Positions 35,161 through 41,837 of a stretch of 64,000 nucleotides of DNA are shown in pieces (the stretch's first letter is position 1; each line of letters starts with the position of its first letter). Position numbers and translations under genes: made by a program. The notes beneath the pieces are model-generated. The model was not told the DNA's origin. It searched no databases and saw nothing but the letters and a program-made list of their open reading frames with translations. The DNA lies in the NCBI RefSeq assembly GCF_014773225.1, contig NZ_JACXAJ010000001.1, positions 682,001 to 746,000 on the forward strand, given 5' to 3'. Source of the stretch: Pontibacter aquaedesilientis (GTDB lineage: Bacteria; Bacteroidota; Bacteroidia; Cytophagales; Hymenobacteraceae).

Positions 35161-36093
35161 ATGCGTTCTACAAATTTCTTTCTGCTGATTCTTATTCCTT
35201 TCTTCCTTGCCTGCGAAGAGAACCTGACCATTGCTATACCTGCCGGTCAGGAGCAACTGGTGGTGGAAGGGCACATCGAACAGGGAGCGCCGCCGGTGGT
35301 GGTGCTTACCCGCAGTGTGCCTGTGTTTGCAGGGGCCACTCCGGCCGATATCGAAGCCAGTTTTGTGCATGGGGCGCAGGTAGTGGTTTCGCATGCCGGG
35401 AAAAGCTATACCTTGAAAGAGGTACCTGTCGCTGCTTTTTGGCCCCAGCTCCGGCGCGTGGTTTCGGAACAGTACGGCATACCAGAGGAACGTCTGGCTA
35501 GTGGCAGCGATTTTATTTTCTACGTGTATACCTCAGAGGAATTGCTGGGCGAAATTGGCAAAAGCTACCAGTTGCGGATCAGCCACGAAGGACGGGTTTT
35601 GACCTCATCGACCACCATCCCAAACTTAAATCCCTTAGAAGGGCTCTTTCTGGAACCGCACCCCGACCCGGCAAAGGATAGCCTGTTCACGCTCTATTAT
35701 CGTTACCGCGACCCGGACACACTGGGCAACAGTGTGCGCTACTTCACAAAACGGAACAGCGAACCGTTTTATCCGGGCTATTTTGCTTCTGTTTTCAATG
35801 ACGAGCTGATCAACGGCGTTCAGAATCTGACTTACCCCTTAGACCGTGGCGAACCGCGCGGGCAAGAGGTGGACTTGGATACCTATAGCTATTTCGGGAG
35901 AGGCGATACGATAGTGGTGCGATGGGCCTCCATTGATCTGGCTCATTACCGCTTCTGGTTAACGCTAGAGAACGAACGCAACAACAACGGCAGTCCCATC
36001 GGTTCACCCAACACGACACGCTCCAATATCATCGGCGGATTGGGTGTTTGGGGTGGCTACGGTGTGACTTATCACCGGATTGTGGTTGAATGA
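35161..36093 (+). CDS. DUF4249 lipoprotein
   Basis: This 310-residue lipoprotein has a lipobox F-F-L-A-C (Cys18). The mature part begins with the Q-L-V-V-E-G-x-I-E-x-G-x-P-P-x-V-x-L-T-R-S segment that defines DUF4249. These proteins are encoded next to TonB-dependent receptors in Bacteroidota, probably as surface or periplasmic partners in uptake; their ligands are unknown. The start is four bases after the receptor stop, so translation is likely coupled. Confidence 0.92.
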   Translation: MRSTNFFLLILIPFFLACEENLTIAIPAGQEQLVVEGHIEQGAPPVVVLTRSVPVFAGATPADIEASFVHGAQVVVSHAGKSYTLKEVPVAAFWPQLRRVVSEQYGIPEERLASGSDFIFYVYTSEELLGEIGKSYQLRISHEGRVLTSSTTIPNLNPLEGLFLEPHPDPAKDSLFTLYYRYRDPDTLGNSVRYFTKRNSEPFYPGYFASVFNDELINGVQNLTYPLDRGEPRGQEVDLDTYSYFGRGDTIVVRWASIDLAHYRFWLTLENERNNNGSPIGSPNTTRSNIIGGLGVWGGYGVTYHRIVVE

Positions 36094-36139
36094 TGTCTGA
36101 ATCTTCTTGAGGGTCCTACCCCCATGATTTACAGGATTC

Positions 36140-36211
36140 ACTCATTCACTCATTCGCTCACTCCTTCACTCACTCAATCACTCATTCACTCATTCACACC
36201 TTCAAAATTAA
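36140..36211 (-). repeat. Octamer array running from the riboflavin synthase stop codon
   Basis: Nine consecutive 8-base units lie in perfect register (on the plus strand ACTCATTC in four exact copies, plus GCTCACTC, CTTCACTC, ACTCAATC, ACACCTTC, AAAATTAA). On the minus strand the last unit, TTAATTTT, contains the TAA stop of ribE. The same unit and edge occur at 14833-14872, 21 kb away. Confidence 0.85.
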
Positions 36212-36795
36212 CTTCTCCCCAACAACCGCGCTACGTATTTCCCGATAATATCAAACTCCAGGTTGACGGTGGAGCCGGCCTTCACCTGATGCAGATTGGT
36301 ATGCTCGAAAGTATAAGGGATGATCGCCACAGAAAATCGGTCCTCCTTGGAATTGACCACCGTCAGGCTGATGCCATTGACCGTTACAGAACCCTTCTCA
36401 ACCGTCACATTCCCTAAATTGGGATCGTAGCGGAACGTGAAAACCCAGCTGCCGTTTTGGTCTTCTACAGACTCGCAGGTAGCAACTTGGTCTACGTGGC
36501 CCTGTACGATGTGCCCGTCAAAGCGGCCAATCGCGCTCATGCAGCGCTCCAGGTTCACTTTATCGCCAATCTGCAGGCTGCTCAGGTTAGTTTTCTGAAG
36601 CGTTTCATCAATAGCCGTCACTGTATAGCCGCTCTCCGTGATGTTGACTACCGTCAGGCAGACACCGTTATGCGCGACACTTTGGTCGATCTGCAGTTCG
36701 TGTGTAAAGGGGGCCGACAGCGTGAAATGCTTGTTGGTGCCTTCCGTTTGAATGTTCTGCACCTGGCCCATGGCCTCTATTATACCTGTAAACAT
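36208..36795 (-). CDS. ribE: Riboflavin synthase
   Basis: This enzyme dismutates two 6,7-dimethyl-8-ribityllumazine molecules into riboflavin. The 195 residues form two homologous lumazine-binding repeats (about 1-97 and 98-195). The N terminus M-F-T-G-I-I-E is diagnostic. Each repeat carries a ligand-loop motif: H-N-G-V-C-L-T-V in the first and V-N-G-I-S-L-T-V in the second, with G-H-(I/V)-V-Q-G-H-V-D between them. No FMN riboswitch-like structure was recognised upstream. Other riboflavin genes are not adjacent. Confidence 0.96.
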   Translation of the reverse strand: MFTGIIEAMGQVQNIQTEGTNKHFTLSAPFTHELQIDQSVAHNGVCLTVVNITESGYTVTAIDETLQKTNLSSLQIGDKVNLERCMSAIGRFDGHIVQGHVDQVATCESVEDQNGSWVFTFRYDPNLGNVTVEKGSVTVNGISLTVVNSKEDRFSVAIIPYTFEHTNLHQVKAGSTVNLEFDIIGKYVARLLGRS

Positions 36796-37033
36796 AGCGA
36801 CTCGTGTTGTTTTCTGAATTCAAAATTAACCATGATTTAACTCAAAAGCACGGTCGGACTACTTAAATACGCGTTGGCCTGATATTAAATTGCGAATCGG
36901 TTAGGTAACTGTGGGCAGGTATGCTTATTTTCGCATAGTCCAACTTCTGGCTGAATTCAGATAAGGTATAGCCCAATTCCTTATCTGAATTGGCCAAATG
37001 CTTGTTTTTACACTATTACAGACTCAAAGGGAA

Positions 37034-37702
37034 ATGCAGACAGACTTGTATAAGCACAAAGGTATGCGCCGCGGCTTGGTCAAACAATTGAGAGACAAAG
37101 GGATACGTGATGAGCGGGTGTTGGCGGCCATCGAAGCGGTTCCCCGGCATTTTTTCTTTGAAAAAGCCTTTCTGGAGCAGGCTTACCAGGACAAAGCTTT
37201 TCCGATTGGCGAAGGGCAAACCATTTCGCAGCCTTATACGGTGGCTTTTCAAACGGAATTGCTAAAGTTGAAACCAACCGATAAAGTGCTGGAAATAGGA
37301 ACCGGTTCCGGTTACCAGTGTTGCGTCCTGCTACAGATCACCCCAAGCGTATACACCATCGAATATAACAAGGCGCTGTATGAAAAAGCCGTGAAGTTCT
37401 TCAAAACCTACGGGCTGTTTCCGCATACCTTCCACGGGGATGGTTCGCAAGGCCTGCCTGCCCATGCGCCTTACGACAAAATTATTGTGACGGCCGGTGC
37501 GCCTGGTATACCTAAGACCCTGGTGAGCCAACTAAACATTGGCGGTATTTTGGTGATACCGGTTGGCGGTGAGTCGAGCCAGAAAATGCTACGAATCACC
37601 CGCACCGGTGAAAACGAGTTCACGCAAGAGGAGTTCTCCAGCTTCAAGTTTGTGCCCTTATTGGGCAAGTCTGGCTGGGACTCGCCTCCTTTTCAAGGAT
37701 AG
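37034..37702 (+). CDS. pcm: Protein-L-isoaspartate O-methyltransferase
   Basis: Pcm methylates isoaspartyl residues in damaged proteins so they can revert to aspartate. From the ATG at 37034 (preceded by AAAGGG, a plausible ribosome site) it is 222 residues; an in-frame ATG at 36998 would add 12 residues unlike the family. Conserved blocks: V-P-R-H-x-F (about residue 37), I-G-E-G-Q-T-I-S-Q-P-Y (about 58-68), the SAM loop L-E-I-G-T-G-S-G-Y-Q (about 90-99) and a late T-A-G-A-P segment (about 152). Confidence 0.94.
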   Translation: MQTDLYKHKGMRRGLVKQLRDKGIRDERVLAAIEAVPRHFFFEKAFLEQAYQDKAFPIGEGQTISQPYTVAFQTELLKLKPTDKVLEIGTGSGYQCCVLLQITPSVYTIEYNKALYEKAVKFFKTYGLFPHTFHGDGSQGLPAHAPYDKIIVTAGAPGIPKTLVSQLNIGGILVIPVGGESSQKMLRITRTGENEFTQEEFSSFKFVPLLGKSGWDSPPFQG

Positions 37703-37730
37703 TAACATAAGCTTAATCGGAGGGTGGTTT

Positions 37731-37760
37731 TTTGTTTGGCCCTCCGTGCCCTATCTTTGC
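37731..37760 (+). promoter_or_regulatory. Promoter of the acyl-CoA thioesterase gene
   Basis: TTTG at 37731-37734, an 18-base spacer and TATCTTTG at 37753-37760 match the full Bacteroidota sigma-A consensus TTTG-N17-20-TAnnTTTG. The ATG follows 21 bases later. Confidence 0.65.
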
Positions 37761-37781
37761 GATGGAATTTATTAAACTAAC

Positions 37782-38312
37782 ATGCGTAAACAGAAAAAAG
37801 TAAGCGAATCATACGTGATCATGACGGAGTTGGTGCTGCCAAACGACACCAACACCCTGCACAACCTGATGGGCGGTAAGATGATGCACTGGATGGACAT
37901 CGTGTCGGCCATTGCCGCACAAAAACACTCCAACCGTATTGTGGTAACGGCCTCGGTGGACAACGTATCATTTGCCGAAAGCATCAAGTTGGGCAACGTA
38001 GTAACCCTGGAAGCCAAAGTGACGCGCGCCTTTTCCTCTTCCATGGAGGTGCATATCGTGGTGTTTGCAGAAGATATTCCGACCGGCAAGAAAGTGATGT
38101 CAAACCAGGCGTTCTTCACGTTTGTGGCGGTAGACCAGTCCGGAAAAGCGATTGACGTGCCAGAGGCTATACCTGAAACCGAGGAAGAAATCAGACTGTA
38201 TGATGGTGCCTTGCGTCGTCGTCAGCTGCGACTGGTATTGGCCGGTCGTATGAAGCCCAGTGAAGCCAACGAACTGAAGTCTATCTTTGATCTGAAAGAA
38301 GATCAGGAGTAA
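37782..38312 (+). CDS. Acyl-CoA thioesterase (hotdog fold, YciA-like)
   Basis: The 176 residues carry a HotDog domain with N-x-L-(H/F)-N-L-M-G-G-K-M-M-H-W-M-D near residues 25-40 (catalytic Asp and helix of the acyl-CoA hydrolase group) and A-S-V-D-N-V-S-F near 59. It would hydrolyse acyl-CoA thioesters to free acids and CoA. A C-terminal ~40-residue charged tail extends beyond the domain. The next gene starts 14 bases downstream and is probably co-transcribed. Confidence 0.93.
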   Translation: MRKQKKVSESYVIMTELVLPNDTNTLHNLMGGKMMHWMDIVSAIAAQKHSNRIVVTASVDNVSFAESIKLGNVVTLEAKVTRAFSSSMEVHIVVFAEDIPTGKKVMSNQAFFTFVAVDQSGKAIDVPEAIPETEEEIRLYDGALRRRQLRLVLAGRMKPSEANELKSIFDLKEDQE

Positions 38313-38326
38313 TTATACCTATATAA

Positions 38327-38989
38327 ATGGCGGCACTAACACCAGAGCAATTGAACGCGGAATTTCTCAGGCATTTTATGCCCGAAACGCTCTACCTGAT
38401 CGATGGCGACCAGATGGTGCCGGTTGTACATGCTCCCGAAACTGTGCCGACAGCTGCTGTTTCTCAACAGGCTATACCTGTGCAGGCAGATGTGCAGGCT
38501 CCAAAATCTAATGTAGCGGCTTTACCTGCCACCGTGCCACCAGCTGCGCCGGTTGCGGCTATACCTAAACTGCCGAAAGTAGAAGTAACACCTCCACAAA
38601 AGGCGTTTGACATCATCGGTGAGAACCGAAAAGGCCTGGTTGTGCTGGTCACGCTGCCAGACGCTGCATTTAGGGCATTGCCGCAATCGCAGTTCCTGAC
38701 CAAGATTCTGGCGGCCATTGGGTTTGGACCCAGCGATGTTGCTTTCGTGAATAACGTGTCGGGTGCCATTGCCAAGTTCGAAGCGCTGCGCAACAGCATG
38801 CAGACGAACTATATCCTCAGCTTTGCCAGCCGCATCGACACAGACCTACCCCACGAGAAGTTCACCCTGTATAATCCGGTGCTGTTAGCCGGTGTGCCAG
38901 TGGTTTTCTCACAGTCACTGGCGGTGCTGGACGGAGATCAGGAGCAGAAAAAACTGTTATGGGGAGCACTGCAGCAGGTATTCAAGTAA
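38327..38989 (+). CDS. Unknown protein resembling DNA polymerase III psi (HolD)
   Basis: This 220-residue soluble protein is not a family I can name with confidence. It has a short N-terminal segment ending E-T-L-Y-L-I (about 1-25), an Ala/Pro/Val-rich linker (about 35-90) and a compact alpha/beta domain (about 95-220). The layout matches proteobacterial HolD: clamp-loader-binding peptide, linker, then a UDG-like domain. The ending S-Q-S-L-A-V-L followed by K-x-L-L-W-x-A-L also resembles HolD's L-x-x-L ... A-x-x-A-L-W-x-x-I end. If correct it would link the clamp loader to SSB. This is inference; 'conserved hypothetical' is the safe label. Confidence 0.6.
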   Translation: MAALTPEQLNAEFLRHFMPETLYLIDGDQMVPVVHAPETVPTAAVSQQAIPVQADVQAPKSNVAALPATVPPAAPVAAIPKLPKVEVTPPQKAFDIIGENRKGLVVLVTLPDAAFRALPQSQFLTKILAAIGFGPSDVAFVNNVSGAIAKFEALRNSMQTNYILSFASRIDTDLPHEKFTLYNPVLLAGVPVVFSQSLAVLDGDQEQKKLLWGALQQVFK

Positions 38990-39033
38990 TAAGAAGTTTT
39001 ATTTGAGCTCTATAGTCATTACATACCGTTATT

Positions 39034-39074
39034 AAAAGCAAAAGCCCTTCCATTACAGAAGGGCTTTTGCTTTT
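39034..39074. terminator. Bidirectional intrinsic terminator
   Basis: Perfect 17-base arms (39034-39050 and 39058-39074) with a 7-base loop, A-rich on the left and T-rich on the right, lie between the convergent psi-like and TlpA genes. Confidence 0.92.
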
Positions 39075-39090
39075 GGTGTATACTTGTAGT

Positions 39091-40203
39091 TTATTTCAAG
39101 AGCGAGGCAATTTTTGATTCCAACTCCTCTCCTCTCAAATTTTTGGCGATGATTTTACCATCTTTATCTAACAGGATAGTTTGCGGAATGGCATCTACCT
39201 GGTAAAGCTGAGCGGCGCTGCTCTCCCATCCTTTCAGATCGGATACATGTGGCCAGGTGAGTTTGTCGTCCGCAATAGCCTTAAGCCATTTTTCGCGTGA
39301 CTGGTCCAAGGACACACCGAAAATTTCGAAGCCTTTGTCCTTGTACTTGTTATACATACGCACCACGTTCGGGTTCTCTTTGCGGCATGGTCCACACCAA
39401 CTGGCCCAGAAATCGATGAGCACATACTTACCACGAAGGGAGGACAAAGCGATACTTCCGCCTTCCGGGGATGGAAGCGAAAAGTCAGGTGCAACAGATC
39501 CAATGGCGGTCGTGCGCATAGATTCCAGGCGCTTGTTCAGCATGGCTGTGTATTTTGAATCCGGAATTTTCTCGGAATACAGTGTCGCCATGCTGTCTGC
39601 AAAAGCAAAATCAGACTGCGGGTTGATCAGGTTGAGTGTTCCAAAAGCTGACACGACAGAGCCCGGATGCTCAGCCAGGAATTTCTTCAGGTCTTTTTGC
39701 ATGGCCATGTACTGCATGCGATATCCTTCTGCCTCCTCTGTTTTGCCTTCGGTCATGGCCTGATTATACTTCTGGCTTAGTTCCGCTTCTTTCTGTCGCG
39801 AATCATTCACCATTTTATTCAGTTGCTGGAACAACTCGGAGTCTTTGGAGCCTTCGATCTTGGCTGTGCCATTTAAGTCGCTGGCGTCGGCTTCTACCTT
39901 AATGGCCTTGTTTTCAAGCACGAGCATCATGCCATTCTGCTGGTCAAGTCCCAACCTGTAAAATGTAGGTTCTTTTACCGTGCCTTCAAACAGGAAGCTG
40001 CCGTCTTGTCCAATATTTGCCGTGTCGCGTGCAATGAATTGCTGCTCACCAAGCTCGAACAGATAGATCTGGCCCGGCGTGGCGTTCTGCAACTTACCTT
40101 CTATGGTATAGGCACTGCCATTAGTAGCCGTTTTATTGCCTTGGCAACTAGCCATCATAGCGGCTGCCGAAGCCAGTACTACATACTTTTTAAGCTTCAT
40201 CAT
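39091..40203 (-). CDS. TlpA-family thiol:disulfide reductase lipoprotein (DUF4369)
   Basis: This 370-residue lipoprotein has a lipobox M-M-A-S-C (Cys20). A DUF4369 domain occupies about residues 30-135, a helical linker about 135-230, and a C-terminal thioredoxin-like TlpA domain about 235-370 with active site W-C-G-P-C (about 270) and cis-Pro A-I-P-Q-T. It should act in the periplasm as a thiol:disulfide reductant, perhaps in cytochrome or envelope-protein maturation. The upstream gatB gene is separated by heptamer arrays that end at this gene's start codon. Confidence 0.93.
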   Translation of the reverse strand: MMKLKKYVVLASAAAMMASCQGNKTATNGSAYTIEGKLQNATPGQIYLFELGEQQFIARDTANIGQDGSFLFEGTVKEPTFYRLGLDQQNGMMLVLENKAIKVEADASDLNGTAKIEGSKDSELFQQLNKMVNDSRQKEAELSQKYNQAMTEGKTEEAEGYRMQYMAMQKDLKKFLAEHPGSVVSAFGTLNLINPQSDFAFADSMATLYSEKIPDSKYTAMLNKRLESMRTTAIGSVAPDFSLPSPEGGSIALSSLRGKYVLIDFWASWCGPCRKENPNVVRMYNKYKDKGFEIFGVSLDQSREKWLKAIADDKLTWPHVSDLKGWESSAAQLYQVDAIPQTILLDKDGKIIAKNLRGEELESKIASLLK

Positions 40204-40206
40204 GTG

Positions 40207-40310
40207 TGTAGTTTAGTACAGATATTAGATACTAGGCTTTAGATATCAGACTGCAACATCCAAATTTTTTATCAAAAGTCTAGTATCTAACGTCTAAAAT
40301 CTAACATCTA
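40207..40310 (-). repeat. Facing heptamer arrays between gatB stop and the TlpA gene
   Basis: On the minus strand the array opens with the gatB stop codon itself: TAGATGT, TAGATTT, TAGACGT, TAGATAC, TAGACTT, TTGATAA, all in a perfect 7-base register. After a ~25-base centre, the opposite-strand units follow (ATATCTA, AAGCCTA, GTATCTA, ATATCTG). A 21-base stretch on each side pairs with 19 matches, so the region can form a long imperfect hairpin. Confidence 0.8.
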
Positions 40311-41762
40311 TTTAAGTCCTTCCTGCAGTAGCTGGTTAGCAACTTTCGGGTCGGCTTTGCCCTTGGTCTTCTTCATGATCTCGCCCATGAACATCCCAAC
40401 CAGCGATTTTTTACCAGCCTTGTATTCCTCCACTTTGTGCGGATTGGCAGCCAAAACTTCAGCAACAATAGCTTTAAGTGAATCCGAATCAGATTCTTGT
40501 AACAGATTCTGTTCTTCAGCAACCTGATGTGCCGGTATACCTGGATTCTCGAGCATGTACGGAAAAATCTTTTTAGCAGCTACCGAGTGGCTCACTTTGT
40601 TTTCGTCTACCAGCGCAATGATCTCAGCAATGGCGTGTGGCTGCAGTGGGAAGTCTTTGATATGCAGCTGCAGTTCATTCAGGTATGACTTCACCGGACC
40701 CGTTACCCAGTTGGCGGCACCTTTGTAGTTTTTGGTATACTTACAAAGTTCGTCATAGTAAAGCGCGATCTCTTTGGTGTCTGTCAGTACACCGGCGTCA
40801 TATTCCGACAGACCGAACTCTTGTGTAAAGCGCTTGTAAAGCTCCTGTGGCAAGCTTGGCATGGTTTCCTTAATGCGCTCCAGCCACTCCTGCTCAATTA
40901 CCAACGGTGGCAGGTCTGGCTCCGGGAAGTAACGGTAGTCGTTCAGTGTTTCCTTGGAACGCATAGCCGTGGTTGTTCCGGTGTTCGCGTCGAAGTTGCG
41001 GGTTTCCGAATCGATCTTACCGCCTTTCTCTATCACCATGATCTGCCGCTCGATCTCGTGCTCAATGGCACGCTGTACGTTACGGAACGAGTTCATGTTC
41101 TTTACCTCCACCTTGGTTCCCCATAGTGGCGAGTCTTTCAGCATCACCGAAATGTTGGCATCGCATCGCAGTGAGCCTTCCTCCATGTTGCCATCGCAAA
41201 TCTCCAGGTAGCGCACCAAACGGCGAATCTCGGTCAGGTAGTTATATGCCTCTTCCGAGTCGCGGATATCCGGTTCCGACACGATCTCGATCAACGGTAC
41301 CCCGGCGCGGTTCAGGTCTATGAGTGTTTCAGTTTCGCCAGCCAAGTGCATGGATTTACCGGCGTCTTCCTCCATGTGAATACGCGTGATTCCAATGCGC
41401 TTGTCATTGCCCTCGGCATCTTTCACATCCAGATAACCCGCTGTACAGATGGGCGTTTTGTCCTGAGTAATCTGATAGCCTTTCGGAAGGTCCGGGTAGA
41501 AATAGTTCTTGCGGGCGTAGATGTTGTAGCGTCTGATTTCGCAGTTCGTAGCCAGACCCATTTTCACGGCCATCTCGACCACACGCTTGTTAATGCGTGG
41601 CAAGGTGCCTGGGTGTCCCAATGTAATCACGCTCAAATTGGTGTTCGGCATTACGCCATACTCCGTAGAGTCTGACGAATAGGCCTTGCTTTCTGTCAGC
41701 AGCTGGGCGTGAACTTCCAAACCGATAATTGCCTGGTATTTGTCTCTTATTGCTTTATCCAT
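40308..41762 (-). CDS. gatB: Aspartyl/glutamyl-tRNA amidotransferase subunit B
   Basis: GatB is the kinase and tRNA-binding subunit of the GatCAB complex, which converts Glu-tRNA(Gln) or Asp-tRNA(Asn) to the amidated forms. The 484 residues have the N-terminal I-G-L-E-V-H-A-Q-L (about 13-21), the P-G-x-L-P-x-(I/V)-N block, Y-F-Y-P-D-L-P-K-G-Y-Q-I-(S/T)-Q, and the helical plus YqeY tail (about 330-484). GatA and GatC are not in the window. The stop codon is the first unit of a heptamer array. Confidence 0.97.
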   Translation of the reverse strand: MDKAIRDKYQAIIGLEVHAQLLTESKAYSSDSTEYGVMPNTNLSVITLGHPGTLPRINKRVVEMAVKMGLATNCEIRRYNIYARKNYFYPDLPKGYQITQDKTPICTAGYLDVKDAEGNDKRIGITRIHMEEDAGKSMHLAGETETLIDLNRAGVPLIEIVSEPDIRDSEEAYNYLTEIRRLVRYLEICDGNMEEGSLRCDANISVMLKDSPLWGTKVEVKNMNSFRNVQRAIEHEIERQIMVIEKGGKIDSETRNFDANTGTTTAMRSKETLNDYRYFPEPDLPPLVIEQEWLERIKETMPSLPQELYKRFTQEFGLSEYDAGVLTDTKEIALYYDELCKYTKNYKGAANWVTGPVKSYLNELQLHIKDFPLQPHAIAEIIALVDENKVSHSVAAKKIFPYMLENPGIPAHQVAEEQNLLQESDSDSLKAIVAEVLAANPHKVEEYKAGKKSLVGMFMGEIMKKTKGKADPKVANQLLQEGLK

Positions 41763-41837
41763 TGTCTCTTATTTGGAAAGCTGTATTATGTAAGGTTCTT
41801 TGATACTGTCTCGATCTAACAGATTGGCTGCTTTCTT

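Noticed and set aside
36140..36211. Possible CRISPR array
   Set aside because: The units are 8 bases with no spacers and no cas genes nearby; it is a short tandem repeat.
36124..36417. 97-codon plus-strand frame starting in the octamer array
   Set aside because: Its first part is only repeat translation and the rest is antisense to riboflavin synthase.
36796..37033. FMN riboswitch before riboflavin synthase
   Set aside because: I could not find the conserved multi-helix pattern in the upstream minus-strand sequence.
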